A stretch of DNA of 64,000 bases from Rhodopseudomonas sp. BAL398 (GCF_033001325.1 NZ_CP133111.1:124001-188000), one strand, 5' to 3'. Positions 50,970 through 59,615 are shown, numbered from the stretch's first letter. The notes: generated by a model from the letters alone, not told the origin. Numbers and translations are program-made.

Positions 50970-51620
50970 ATGAATGATCTGTTCGATAGTCTGCCTGATA
51001 CGCGATCCGCCCGGATGCCGATCGCCGAGGGCGCAGTGCTGTTGTGTGGTTTGGCACGGCAAAGCGAGCCGGAGCTGATTGCCGCACTGCGGGAGGTCAT
51101 CGCCGCTGCGCCGTTTCGCCACATGGTGACGCCGGGCGGCCACCGGATGTCGGTGGCGATGACCAGTTGCGGTGCGGTGGGCTGGGTCACCGACCGCAGC
51201 GGCTATCGCTACGCGCCGACGGATCCGGACAGCGGACAGCCATGGCCGACGATGCCGGCGTCGTTCCGCGAACTGGCGCGCAACGCGGCCGCGCAGGCCG
51301 GCTTCGATGATTTCGATCCCGATTCCTGCCTGATCAACCGCTACAAGCCGGGCGCCAAAATGGCGCTGCATCAAGACAAGGATGAGCGCGATTTCGCCGC
51401 CCCGATCGTGTCGGTCTCGCTCGGCCTGCCGGCGACGTTCCTGTTCGGGGGCCTGGCGCGTAGCGACAAGCCCAAGCGATTTCAGCTGGAGCATGGCGAT
51501 GTGGTGGCGTGGGGCGGTCCGGCGCGCTTGGCCTATCACGGCGTCGCGCCGCTGAAGGACGGCACCCATCCGCAGCTCGGACCGCAGCGTATCAATCTGA
51601 CTTTTCGCAAGGCATGCTGA
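50970..51620 (+). CDS. alkB: DNA/RNA oxidative demethylase AlkB
   Basis: A 216-residue Fe(II)/2-oxoglutarate dioxygenase. The iron ligands are H134 and D136 in HQDKDE and H190 in LAYHGV; the 2-oxoglutarate arginines are in PQRINLTFRK. The substrate loop VTPGGHRMSVAMTSCGAVGW and YKPGAKMALHQDKDE match bacterial AlkB, which removes methyl groups from 1-methyladenine and 3-methylcytosine. Length and residues are normal. It stands alone. The AidB-like ACAD at 2569 is too far away to suggest a shared operon. Confidence 0.93.
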   Translation: MNDLFDSLPDTRSARMPIAEGAVLLCGLARQSEPELIAALREVIAAAPFRHMVTPGGHRMSVAMTSCGAVGWVTDRSGYRYAPTDPDSGQPWPTMPASFRELARNAAAQAGFDDFDPDSCLINRYKPGAKMALHQDKDERDFAAPIVSVSLGLPATFLFGGLARSDKPKRFQLEHGDVVAWGGPARLAYHGVAPLKDGTHPQLGPQRINLTFRKAC

Positions 51621-51707
51621 GCGGCTGCTGATGCTGCCCCAACAGGGCGGAACCCGTCTTTCCATTGCAATATGGCCCGGTCTAAGCTGGTCCGAATTGG
51701 GGGCCAC

Positions 51708-52922
51708 ATGACCGAAAACGCGGACGATAACCCCACCACCAGCCGCTTCGGCGTCTATCTGGCGGTGCTGCAGCTGGTGTTCACGCTGGGCTGGACCATC
51801 TATGTGATCTATCTGCCGAAACTGGCCGCCCAGGTCGGGATTGCGCCCTCGTCGGTGATCCTGATCCTGATGCTCGACCAGGCGATTTTCACCGTCACCG
51901 ACACCGCGATGGGGATCGCCGCCGACAAGCTGGCGCCTTTTGTAGGCCGGCTCGGGATCTTCGTCGGCGCGGTGACGGCGCTGTCCTGCGCGGCTTTTGT
52001 GGCGCTGCCCTTCATCGCCGGCGCGGCCGCGCAGCCGCTGTTCATCGCCACGCTGGTGGTCTGGGCGATCTCCTCCTCGGCGCTGCGGGCGCCGCCGCTG
52101 ACGCTGCTCGGCAAATATGGCGCGCGACCAAAGCTGCCGTTCCTGTCGGCGTTGACGATGCTGGGCTATGGCCTGGCCGGCGCGGTATCGCCCTATCTCG
52201 GCGTGGTGCTGCGCGATCAGGACCCGCGGATTCCCTTTGTGATCGCCAGCGTGGTGTTGCTGATCGTCGCGGTGTCGCTGTCGCGGGTCGAGCGCGGCTT
52301 GGCGGTGGCGATGCCGGCCAAAATATCCGCCGACACCCGGTCGCTCGGCCGGGTGCCGATGCTGTTCATCGCCTCGATGGTGATCCTGGCGCTCGGCTAT
52401 CAATTCCATTTCAGCGTCAATAGCGCGCCGTTCTTCCTGCGCTTTGCCAAGCCCGCCGATCTGCAATGGCTGATGCCGGTGTTCTGGATTGGCTTCAACA
52501 TCGCCATGTTCCCGGCCAGCATCGTCACCAAGCGCCATGGCGGATTGCTCGTGATGGGCGCCGCCGGCCTGCTGGGCGCGCTCGCCGTGCTCGGCGCCGA
52601 ACAGGCCGGCAGCCTCAACATGCTGATCGCCAGTCAATTCATCGCCGGGGCGGCGTGGGGCTGCATGTTGATGAGCGCGGTGTCGGCCGCCTTGGCGATC
52701 GGCGAGACCGGCGCCGAAGGCAAGGTCGTGGGCCTGGTGTTCTCGGCGCTGGCGCTGGCGACCTTCGCGCGGATCGCCGCGGTCGCAGGCGGCCTGCAAA
52801 GGCTGCCGGACTACGCACCCTTGCTGCATTGGGCCCCGGTGGCGTGCTGGTCGGTGGCCGGCTGTGGCCTCTTGGTGCTGGCGGCGTCGCGGCTGCGCGC
52901 CGCGCAGGCGCGAACGGTGTGA
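51708..52922 (+). CDS. Major facilitator superfamily transporter
   Basis: A 404-residue integral membrane protein with about twelve hydrophobic segments, beginning VYLAVLQLVFTLGWTIYVIYL. Loop charges and the layout of two six-helix halves fit the MFS. The substrate is unknown. The start is the ATG at 51708 with GGGGG upstream; an earlier in-frame ATG at 51672 lacks a ribosome site. It follows alkB by 87 bases on the same strand and ends just before a family A repeat. Confidence 0.85.
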   Translation: MTENADDNPTTSRFGVYLAVLQLVFTLGWTIYVIYLPKLAAQVGIAPSSVILILMLDQAIFTVTDTAMGIAADKLAPFVGRLGIFVGAVTALSCAAFVALPFIAGAAAQPLFIATLVVWAISSSALRAPPLTLLGKYGARPKLPFLSALTMLGYGLAGAVSPYLGVVLRDQDPRIPFVIASVVLLIVAVSLSRVERGLAVAMPAKISADTRSLGRVPMLFIASMVILALGYQFHFSVNSAPFFLRFAKPADLQWLMPVFWIGFNIAMFPASIVTKRHGGLLVMGAAGLLGALAVLGAEQAGSLNMLIASQFIAGAAWGCMLMSAVSAALAIGETGAEGKVVGLVFSALALATFARIAAVAGGLQRLPDYAPLLHWAPVACWSVAGCGLLVLAASRLRAAQARTV

Positions 52923-52932
52923 GTGCATCCGC

Positions 52933-53015
52933 GTCATGGCGAGCGAAGCGATGCAATCCAGGGCGTCCTGCGCTGAATTGCGGGATTGCTTCGTCGCTTC
53001 GCTCCTCGCAATGAC
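52933..53015. repeat. Palindromic intergenic repeat, family A copy 5
   Basis: Ends GTCATGGCGAGCGAAGC and GCTCCTCGCAATGAC, with inner GATGCAATCCAGGGCG and GGGATTGCTTCGTCGC. It fills the gap between the converging MFS and TPP-enzyme genes. Confidence 0.83.
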
Positions 53016-53020
53016 GAAGG

Positions 53021-54646
53021 TTACGGCTTGGCCGGATGAATGAACGGCCACGGGCTCGACTCGCTATCCTTCGGCACTTCGATGGCGATCAGATACGGGC
53101 CGCCATCGGCCAGCGCGGTCTCCAGCGCGGCCTTGAACTGGTCCGGCTCGGTGACCCGCGCGGCGCCGACGCCGAAAGACTGCGCCAGCCTGACGAAATC
53201 CGGATTGGTCAGATCGGACGCCACCGCGCGGCCCTCGAACAGATTGACCTGGTCGCGCCGGACATTGCCATAGGCGCTGTTGTTGAACACCAGCGTCACC
53301 ACGCCGATATTGTATTGCACGGCGGTCGCCAGTTCCTGCACCGCGAACATGAATCCGCCATCGCCGGTGATCGCCACCACAGGCCGATCCGGAAACGCCA
53401 CCTTGGCGCCGAGCGCGGTGGGAAAGCCCGAGCCCAGCGTGCCCTGATAGCCGGACGTGATGAAGGTGCGCGGCTGATAGACCGGGAAGCCGTACCAGGA
53501 GGCGAAGCCGACCTGCGACAGCTCGTCGGTGACGATGGCGTCGTCGGGCAGCACCTCGCGCAGGATGTTCAAGTAAGCCATCTGCGGCTGCACCGACTGG
53601 ATCTGTTGCGCGGCCAGCACCGACGCCTCGCGGATCTCGCCGCGTCGCGTTGCCGATTTGGCATAGCCCTGCTTGCGCACCGCCGCGGCGAGCGCGCTGG
53701 TGCCGGCTTGCGCGTCGGCGATCAATGCGGCGTCCGGGGTGAAGCGGCGCATCTCGGATGGATCGATATCGATCCGGATCGATCTCTGCCCCTCGGGCCG
53801 ATATGGCCAGCGCGACATCGTCGCCAGCTCCATCCGGGTGCCGATGCCGATGATCAGATCGGTCTGCGGCCACAGATTGTAGGCCGCGGCGAAAGTCAGG
53901 CCGAGCTCGTGGGCGTTGCTGACGATGCCACGGCCGCTGCGGAACGCCACCACCGGCGCGTCGATCAGTTCGGCGAGGTCGAGGATCTCGCCGGCGGCAT
54001 CGAACGCGCCGCCGCCGACAAAGATCATCGGCGCCTTGCTCGCGGCGATCAGCGCGGCCGCCGCCTTGATCCGGTCCGGATCGGGCTGCGGCGCGGCAAA
54101 GCGGGCGAATGGCGCGACGGCGGCGACCTCGGCGCGTTGCGTGAATACATCCCACGGCATTTCCAGCGCCGCCGGGCCGCGCCGGCCGCTCATCATCTCC
54201 TGGAACGCCCGCGAGACCTTGGTCGGTGCACCGTCCGGATAGTCGATGCGCTCGGCCCATTTGACGAAGCTGCGCAAGGTGGCGAGCTGATCCGGCATTT
54301 CGTGCAGATGGCCGCGGCCCTTGCCGAGAAACGCCGTCGGCACTTGTCCGGTGAGGCACAGCACCGGCTCGTTGCAGCCCAACGCGGTCAGCATCGCAGC
54401 CCCCGCATTGAGCACGCCGGGGCCCGGCACCACGCTGAACACGCCGGGCCTGCCGCTGGCCCGCGCATAGCCGAACGCCATGTAGCCGCAGGCCTGTTCA
54501 TGCCGCGCCCCGACCACTTTCAATTGCGCCTTGGCGAAGCCGTCGAACAGCCCGTAGATCTGGGCGCCGGGCAGGCCAAACACGGTGTCGACGCCATGCG
54601 CCTTGAGGCCCTGGACGATGGCTTCGCCGCCGGTCATTGCAGTCAT
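53021..54646 (-). CDS. Thiamine pyrophosphate-dependent enzyme, acetolactate synthase-like
   Basis: A 541-residue TPP enzyme with three domains in the usual order. The catalytic glutamate is in VGARHEQACGYMAFGYARAS, the central FAD-like domain starts near residue 195, and the TPP-binding motif GDGGFMFAVQELATAVQYN...NNSAYGN is near residue 430. It lacks obvious marks of true acetolactate synthase, glyoxylate carboligase or benzoylformate decarboxylase and could be any 2-keto-acid decarboxylase or ligase. It is followed upstream on the same strand by a FAH-family gene (25 bases away), hpaD and hpaF, so it may act on an acid from that pathway. Confidence 0.83.
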   Translation of the reverse strand: MTAMTGGEAIVQGLKAHGVDTVFGLPGAQIYGLFDGFAKAQLKVVGARHEQACGYMAFGYARASGRPGVFSVVPGPGVLNAGAAMLTALGCNEPVLCLTGQVPTAFLGKGRGHLHEMPDQLATLRSFVKWAERIDYPDGAPTKVSRAFQEMMSGRRGPAALEMPWDVFTQRAEVAAVAPFARFAAPQPDPDRIKAAAALIAASKAPMIFVGGGAFDAAGEILDLAELIDAPVVAFRSGRGIVSNAHELGLTFAAAYNLWPQTDLIIGIGTRMELATMSRWPYRPEGQRSIRIDIDPSEMRRFTPDAALIADAQAGTSALAAAVRKQGYAKSATRRGEIREASVLAAQQIQSVQPQMAYLNILREVLPDDAIVTDELSQVGFASWYGFPVYQPRTFITSGYQGTLGSGFPTALGAKVAFPDRPVVAITGDGGFMFAVQELATAVQYNIGVVTLVFNNSAYGNVRRDQVNLFEGRAVASDLTNPDFVRLAQSFGVGAARVTEPDQFKAALETALADGGPYLIAIEVPKDSESSPWPFIHPAKP

Positions 54647-54671
54647 CGGATGTCCAATCTTTGAAGGGGGA

Positions 54672-55544
54672 TCACGCGACCTCGTCGACCACGCCGTTGC
54701 GCAGCAGGCCGATGCCGTCGGCTTCGATCTCGACGATGTCGCCGGGTTTCAGATAACGCGGCGGATCGAAACGCGCGCCGGCGCCGGTCGGCGTGCCGGT
54801 GATGATGACATCGCCGGCGACCAGCGTGGTGAAGGTCGAAATATAATGGATCAGATAGCGGATCCCGAAGATCATCCGCGAGCTGCGATCGTCCTGCCGC
54901 GTCTCGCCGTTGACCCGCGTGGTGAGGCGGATGTCGGCGATCTGCGCTTCATCGGTGTAGGGCACCAGCCACGGGCCGAGGCTGCCGCTGGCGTCGAAAT
55001 TCTTGCCTTGGGTGACGTTGAACTTGGCGTGCCGCACCCAGTCTCGGATCGTGCCCTCATTGCACAGCGAAAGCGCCGCGATATGGCCGAGCGCATCGGC
55101 CTCGGCGAGGTGACGGCCGGGCTTGCCGATGATCAAGACAATCTCGCCCTCATAATCGAGCTGCGGTGACGCCAGCGGGCGGACCAGAGGGATCTGGTGG
55201 CCGACAAAGGACCGCGGGGTGCGCATGAACAGGCTGGGATATTTCGGCTGCTCGGAGCCGTCCTTGTATTCGGCATTGCGGTCCGGATAGTTGACGCCGA
55301 CGCAGATGATCTTGTCCGGCTGGGGAATCGGCGGCTGCCAGGCGACGGCGTCGCGCGCGAAATCCGGCGCGAGCCTGGCGGCCTCGTCAGCCAGCCGCAC
55401 CAGCGCGCCGGCGGCGATCACCTCGCGCAACGTCGGATAGATCCGTGCATGGCGCACCGACAGATCGACCACGCCGCCATCGGTGACGAGGCCGTAGTGC
55501 GTGAAGCCATCGACTTCGAAGCTGGCGAGGCGGGCAGGGGGCAT
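54672..55544 (-). CDS. Fumarylacetoacetate hydrolase family protein (HpaG-like)
   Basis: A 290-residue FAH-fold enzyme. Metal-binding acids are seen in QLDYEGEIVLIIGKPGRH and in the later FDASGSLGPWLVP; VITGTPTGAGARFDPPRYLKPGD is the C-terminal signature. FAH relatives hydrolyse, decarboxylate or isomerise oxo-diacids. Between a TPP enzyme gene and hpaD-hpaF, it is a good candidate for the 2-oxo-hept-3-ene-1,7-dioate decarboxylase/isomerase step of homoprotocatechuate breakdown, but at 290 residues it is a single-domain form, unlike the fused enterobacterial HpaG. The role is inferred from context. Confidence 0.83.
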   Translation of the reverse strand: MPPARLASFEVDGFTHYGLVTDGGVVDLSVRHARIYPTLREVIAAGALVRLADEAARLAPDFARDAVAWQPPIPQPDKIICVGVNYPDRNAEYKDGSEQPKYPSLFMRTPRSFVGHQIPLVRPLASPQLDYEGEIVLIIGKPGRHLAEADALGHIAALSLCNEGTIRDWVRHAKFNVTQGKNFDASGSLGPWLVPYTDEAQIADIRLTTRVNGETRQDDRSSRMIFGIRYLIHYISTFTTLVAGDVIITGTPTGAGARFDPPRYLKPGDIVEIEADGIGLLRNGVVDEVA

Positions 55545-55563
55545 GGGCGCTCCGAGCAGTGTT

Positions 55564-55661
55564 CCTCATGCTGAGGAGGCCCGCAGGGCCGTCTCGAAGC
55601 ATGAGGAAGATGAACAGCTCATCCTTCGAGACGCAGGCTGCGCCTGCTCCTCAGGATGAGG
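55564..55661. repeat. Palindromic intergenic repeat, family C copy 2
   Basis: Ends CCTCATGCTGAGGAGGC and GCTCCTCAGGATGAGG, with inner GTCTCGAAGCATGAGG and CATCCTTCGAGACGC. It fills the gap between the FAH-family gene and hpaD. Confidence 0.84.
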
Positions 55662-55668
55662 GCAGCAA

Positions 55669-56652
55669 TCAATCCGCGATCAGCACATCGGCGACGAATG
55701 CCGGTTCGCGCACCTCCTGGCCGAGAAAGGGCGAGCCGTCCTCGAACCAGGAGCGCGGCGCCGGCGTGCCCCACAGCGTCTGCCGGCGCGGATCGCGCAA
55801 TGACCAGCGCAGCGGCGCGTGGTCGTGATCCATGGTCTGGTAGTCGCTGGAATACAGTTCGACGCGGTGGCCGTCGGGATCGCGGACGTAGAGAAAGAAC
55901 GCGTTGGACACGCCGTGACGGCCGGGCCCGCGCTCGAGATTTGTCAGCAATCCGCTCGACGCCATCACGTCGCACAGATGCAAGATGTTCATCGGGCCCG
56001 GCACCCAATAGGCGAAATGATGCAGCCGCGGTCCGCGTCCATTGGTGATGGCGAAGTCGTGGACATTGCCCTTGCGCTGCATCCAGGCCGCGGCGATGCG
56101 GCCGCCTTCGCCGTCTTCTTCGGCATATTCGGTGAGGCGAAAGCCGAGCTGGGCGTAAAAATCGACGGTGTCCTGCACCTCGGCGGCGAACACATTGACA
56201 TGGTCGAGCCGCTGCGGATGGCAGCCCTTGTAGAGATCGTAGCGCCGCAGCAGATTCGGGCGCTTGTCCATGCTGGCGCAGAATTCCAGCCGGAACCCGA
56301 ACGGATCTGTGACATGCAGGGTGCGGCGCTGGAACGGGCGATCGGCAAAGGCGTAGGTGACGCCGTTCTTGTCAAAGAAGCTGGCGGCCTTGTCGAGGTC
56401 GGAATCTTCGCCGACCCGGAAGCCGAGCCGGGCGGCGGCCGCCGTCTTGGCCTTGCGTAGCACCAATGAATGATGCTGCTGCTCCTCGCTGGCACGCAGA
56501 TAAGCGGTGGCGTCGTCGCGATCCTCGACATGCAGCCCGATGATCTTGTCGTAGAACGCCACGCTGGCGTCGAGGTCGGCGACGTCGAGCACGACATGGC
56601 TGCAGCGCGTGATATTGAACGGCGGATTGAAAGTCTGTTGCGGCACCGGCAT
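55669..56652 (-). CDS. hpaD: 3,4-dihydroxyphenylacetate 2,3-dioxygenase (homoprotocatechuate dioxygenase)
   Basis: A 327-residue extradiol ring-cleavage dioxygenase of the vicinal oxygen chelate superfamily. The metal ligands are H151 (RLDHVNVF), H212 (RLHHFAYW) and E265 (HRVELYSSDY), with the acid-base H198 (NVHDFAIT), matching the Fe/Mn homoprotocatechuate 2,3-dioxygenases of Brevibacterium and Arthrobacter. GPGRHGVSNAFFLYVRDPDG is also specific to that group. Two VOC modules make up the chain. It opens the ring of homoprotocatechuate between carbons 2 and 3. The hpaF isomerase gene lies 74 bases upstream on the same strand. Confidence 0.88.
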   Translation of the reverse strand: MPVPQQTFNPPFNITRCSHVVLDVADLDASVAFYDKIIGLHVEDRDDATAYLRASEEQQHHSLVLRKAKTAAAARLGFRVGEDSDLDKAASFFDKNGVTYAFADRPFQRRTLHVTDPFGFRLEFCASMDKRPNLLRRYDLYKGCHPQRLDHVNVFAAEVQDTVDFYAQLGFRLTEYAEEDGEGGRIAAAWMQRKGNVHDFAITNGRGPRLHHFAYWVPGPMNILHLCDVMASSGLLTNLERGPGRHGVSNAFFLYVRDPDGHRVELYSSDYQTMDHDHAPLRWSLRDPRRQTLWGTPAPRSWFEDGSPFLGQEVREPAFVADVLIAD

Positions 56653-56687
56653 CGGATATTCCTACTGACAACCGAACAATCTAAAGA

Positions 56688-56728
56688 GCCTCATGGTGAG
56701 CAGGTGCGCTTGCGCCGTCTCGAGGGTC
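56688..56728. repeat. Partial family C repeat
   Basis: CCTCATGGTGAG at 56689, followed by GCGCTTGCGCCGTCTCGAGG, is one arm and part of the centre of a family C element; the matching second arm is missing. It lies between hpaD and hpaF and reaches the hpaF stop codon. Confidence 0.5.
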
Positions 56729-57125
56729 AGCCATGTTTTGCCTCGGCAACCAGCAGGTCGTGGATGCTGTTGCGTTTCCAACTGGTGTCCTTGTCGATGA
56801 CCTGGATGTCGAATGACAACGCGAATCCTTCCTCGGCGAACAAGGGATCCAGGAAGTGCGACAGTCTGTTGAAAATATGATCGCCGGCCTTTTTGCGCGC
56901 GGCAAGATCGCGGCCTTCGCCGAGCCGCAGCAGCATCGCCAGAAAATTGAGGCCGTCGCGGCCGTCGGCGATCGCGTAATCGTCGCAGCGGATGGCGCGG
57001 ACGCGAATGCCGCCGAGCGGAAACATCCCGGTCTCGATCGCCGCGATCCGAACTAGTTCGACGATCTCGGCGATGTCGACCAAGTCTTCCAGGGCGGCGG
57101 AATATTCCAAAGTGAAATGCGGCAT
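56727..57125 (-). CDS. hpaF: 5-carboxymethyl-2-hydroxymuconate isomerase
   Basis: A 132-residue CHMI protein of the tautomerase superfamily, starting MPHFTLEYSAALEDLV, with the N-terminal proline as catalytic base. The segments MFPLGGIRVRAIRCDDYAIADG and LFAEEGFALSFDIQVIDKDT are typical, as is the length. It isomerises 5-carboxymethyl-2-hydroxymuconate in the homoprotocatechuate pathway. The start is the ATG at 57123-57125; the longer frame upstream is not family-like. The stop lies against a partial family C repeat. It is divergent from the LDH2-type dehydrogenase gene. Confidence 0.87.
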   Translation of the reverse strand: MPHFTLEYSAALEDLVDIAEIVELVRIAAIETGMFPLGGIRVRAIRCDDYAIADGRDGLNFLAMLLRLGEGRDLAARKKAGDHIFNRLSHFLDPLFAEEGFALSFDIQVIDKDTSWKRNSIHDLLVAEAKHG

Positions 57126-57354
57126 GGCGAGGCCTAATATGACGGTTGATCGGTGACATCGCAACCACGGCGCGCGCCATGGCCCATCGGGAGCGGGGAT
57201 CTTTTGTATCTGTGCTGCGCGGCTTGCAGATGCCTCCCGGCGATGCCGGTTGGCCATGCGGCGGAGACGGTAGACAGGCGCAAGGATTTTCGCTCAACTC
57301 GCAACATCAAATGACAGCCAGGGCCACCGGCCCGGCCGCGACGGGAGGACGACG

Positions 57355-57420
57355 ATGATTGCCAAGCAGGGAACGGCGGCGCGCGCTGCCGGCCGCAGGA
57401 TGGTTGCGCCGACATGGTGA
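57355..57420 (+). CDS. Small ORF (21 aa) overlapping the LDH2-type dehydrogenase start
   Basis: ATG at 57355 follows GGGAGGA at ideal spacing and opens a 21-codon frame (MIAKQGTAARAAGRRMVAPT...). Its TGA at 57418-57420 overlaps the dehydrogenase ATG at 57414. The dehydrogenase itself has no visible Shine-Dalgarno, so translation may be re-initiated from this frame. The peptide is Arg/Ala-rich and matches no family known to me. Confidence 0.42.
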   Translation: MIAKQGTAARAAGRRMVAPTW

Positions 57421-58499
57421 CGCTGCAGGCCGACAGGCTGATCGATTTCGTCGCCCAGGTATTCGAGCGCTCCGGTTCGTCGAAGGAAGAGGCGCGTCGG
57501 ATCGGCTCCTATCTCACCTCCGCCAATCTCACCGGCCATGACAGCCACGGCGTGATCCGGGTGCCGGTCTATGTGCGCTGGCGCAAGGCTGGCGCCGTGC
57601 ATCCGGACCAGACCGTCGATGTGCCGGTCGATCTGCCGGCGCTGGCGGTGGTCGACGGCAAGTTCGGCTATGGCCAGACCGTCGCGCCGCAGGCGGTGCG
57701 GCTCGGCATTGAGAAATGCAAGGCGCAGGGGCTCGCCGCGGTGGCGCTGAAGAATGCCGGCCATATCGGCCGGGTCGGCGACTGGGCCGAGATGGCGGCC
57801 GCCGAGGGGCTGGTGTCGATCCATTTCGTCACCGCGGCGGGCTCGATCCTGGTGGCGCCGTTCGGCGGCGCCGAGCGTCGGCTATCGACCGCGCCCTATT
57901 GCGTCGGCATTCCGCGGCCGGGCCAACCGCCGGTGTTGCTCGATCTCGCGACCTCGGTGGTTGCCGAAGGCAAGGTGCTGGTGGCGGCGCGCGGCGGCAA
58001 GAAACTGCCGAAGGGAGCGCTGATCGATTCCGATGGCACGCTGAGCGAAGACCCCGCGGTGCTGTACGGGCCGTTCGAAAAGGATGGCCCGATCAACCAC
58101 GTCAATGGCACCGGCGCGATCCGGGCTTTCGGCGAGCACAAGGGCTCGGGCCTGGCGCTGATCTGCGAATTGCTCGGCGGCGCGCTCACCGGCAACGGCG
58201 CCACAGGGCCGAACCGACCCTTCGCCAACGGCATGTTCTCGATCTATGTCGATCCCAAGCGGATCGATCCGTCGGATCTGTTCGACGGCGAGGTCGCCCG
58301 CTATGTCGATTACTTCAAGAGCACAAAGCCGATCGCCGGCACCGACGCGGTGCTGATTCCGGGCGATCCGGAAACCAGCACCCGCGCCGAACGCAGCGCC
58401 AACGGCGTGCCGCTGTCCGACGACACCTGGGCGGCGATCGTCGCCACCGCGCGCGAGGTCGGCGTCAGCGAGGAGGCGGTCAAGGCCGCGACGGCGTGA
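57414..58499 (+). CDS. Malate/L-lactate dehydrogenase (LDH2) family oxidoreductase
   Basis: A 361-residue NAD(P)-dependent 2-oxoacid reductase of the LDH2/MDH2 family. ANLTGHDSHGVIRVPVYVRW carries the catalytic histidine, VALKNAGHIGRVGDWAEM the next conserved region, and EHKGSGLALICELLGGALTG the cofactor-binding turn. Substrates in the family include malate, lactate, ureidoglycolate and cyclic imines, so the exact one is open. It stands before an HpaI-type aldolase and a UxaA/GarD-type dehydratase on the same strand, which suggests sugar-acid or hydroxy-acid catabolism. No Shine-Dalgarno is visible; a small ORF overlaps the start. Confidence 0.85.
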   Translation: MVTLQADRLIDFVAQVFERSGSSKEEARRIGSYLTSANLTGHDSHGVIRVPVYVRWRKAGAVHPDQTVDVPVDLPALAVVDGKFGYGQTVAPQAVRLGIEKCKAQGLAAVALKNAGHIGRVGDWAEMAAAEGLVSIHFVTAAGSILVAPFGGAERRLSTAPYCVGIPRPGQPPVLLDLATSVVAEGKVLVAARGGKKLPKGALIDSDGTLSEDPAVLYGPFEKDGPINHVNGTGAIRAFGEHKGSGLALICELLGGALTGNGATGPNRPFANGMFSIYVDPKRIDPSDLFDGEVARYVDYFKSTKPIAGTDAVLIPGDPETSTRAERSANGVPLSDDTWAAIVATAREVGVSEEAVKAATA

Positions 58500-58513
58500 G
58501 GGAGCGAATGCGG

Positions 58514-58610
58514 CCTCATCCTGAGGAGCGACCGCTAGGTCGCGTCTCGAAGGATGAGGGATGAACAGCTCATGGTTCGAGACGGCACTGCGCGCCTCCT
58601 CACCATGAGG
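58514..58610. repeat. Palindromic intergenic repeat, family C copy 3
   Basis: Ends CCTCATCCTGAGGAGCG and CGCCTCCTCACCATGAGG, with inner GTCTCGAAGGATGAGG and CTCATGGTTCGAGACGG. It lies between the LDH2-type dehydrogenase and HpaI-type aldolase genes. Confidence 0.84.
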
Positions 58611-58651
58611 ACCTCGATTGAATTGGCATCACAGAAAAGGATCAACGATCA

Positions 58652-59428
58652 ATGGCTAACAATGTCAAAAACATCTGGGCCGCCGGCAAGGTCGTGGTCA
58701 ATGGCTGGCTGGCGATTCCGTCGGGCTTCTCCGCCGAGGTGATCGCGCAATGCGGCTTCGACAGCGTCACCGTCGATATCCAGCACGGCGTGCAGGACTA
58801 TCACTCGATGGTGAGCTGCTTCCAGGCGATGAACGGCCATCCGGTGACCCCGATGGTACGGGTGCCGTGGAACGAGCCCGGCATCATCGGCAAGGTGCTC
58901 GACGGCGGCGCCTATGGGGTGATCTGCCCGATGGTCAACACCAAGGAGGAAGCCGAGAACTTCGTCTCCTATTGCAAATACCCGCCGCGCGGCACCCGCA
59001 GCAACGGTCCGATCCGCGCCGGGCTCTATGGCTCCGCCGGCGGTTACCAGGTCGCCGCCAATGCCGACACGCTGTGCATCCCGATGATCGAGACCCGCAC
59101 CGCCGTCGACAACATGGAAGCGATCCTCGACGTCGAGGGCATCGCCGGCGTCTATGTCGGGCCGTCCGACCTCGGCTATTCCTACGGCTTGGAGCCGAAG
59201 CTCGACCGCGAGGAGCCGGAGATCCTGAAGATCTACGACAAGCTGATCAAGGAATGCGACAGACGCGGCATCTATCCCGGCATCCATTGCTCCGGTCCCG
59301 CCGGCGCCGCCAAGAATATCGCCATGGGCTTCAAGCTGGTGACGCTGCTCAACGACAGCGGCATCATGGCGACCGCAGCCAGGCAATGGGTCGGCGAGAC
59401 GCGGAAGAATTCCGGCGGCAAGGCGTAG
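58652..59428 (+). CDS. HpcH/HpaI family class II aldolase
   Basis: A 258-residue metal-dependent aldolase of the HpcH/HpaI family. CGFDSVTVDIQHGVQDYHSMV carries the conserved histidine-containing segment, MVRVPWNEPGIIGKVLDGGA the arginine, and PMIETRTAVDNMEAI and GVYVGPSDLGYSYG the metal ligands (E and D). The family includes HpaI, which cleaves the last homoprotocatechuate intermediate, and GarL, which cleaves keto-deoxy sugar acids. With hpaD-hpaF nearby and a GarD-like dehydratase next door, either is possible. A poor ribosome site (AAAGGAT about 15 bases upstream) precedes the ATG. Confidence 0.87.
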   Translation: MANNVKNIWAAGKVVVNGWLAIPSGFSAEVIAQCGFDSVTVDIQHGVQDYHSMVSCFQAMNGHPVTPMVRVPWNEPGIIGKVLDGGAYGVICPMVNTKEEAENFVSYCKYPPRGTRSNGPIRAGLYGSAGGYQVAANADTLCIPMIETRTAVDNMEAILDVEGIAGVYVGPSDLGYSYGLEPKLDREEPEILKIYDKLIKECDRRGIYPGIHCSGPAGAAKNIAMGFKLVTLLNDSGIMATAARQWVGETRKNSGGKA

Positions 59429-59442
59429 GCGTCACCGTTTTC

Positions 59443-59580
59443 GTGTCCCGGACAAGGCGTCGCGCGCAGCGCGTCGCCGCCGATCCGGGACCCCGGTTAA
59501 GCGCCGCAGAAGACACCGGGGCCCCGGATCTGCGGCGCATCCCGCCGCGAGCGGCGTGATGCGCCGCAGATCCGGGGAAC
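59443..59580. repeat. Palindromic intergenic repeat, family D copy 3
   Basis: Starts GTGTCCCGGACAAGGCG; inner GATCCGGGACCCCGGTT and CACCGGGGCCCCGGATC arms, then GCGCCGCAGATCCGGGGAACG at the end. It lies between the HpaI-type aldolase and UxaA-type dehydratase genes. Confidence 0.82.
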
Positions 59581-59615
59581 GAGGATTCATCGACCAGAAT
59601 CTTGAGGAGATCTCC

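Noticed and set aside
50868-53051. Minus-strand open frame of 727 codons spanning alkB and the MFS gene
   Set aside because: It crosses two convincing genes and a repeat and its translation is His/Arg/Gln-rich filler.
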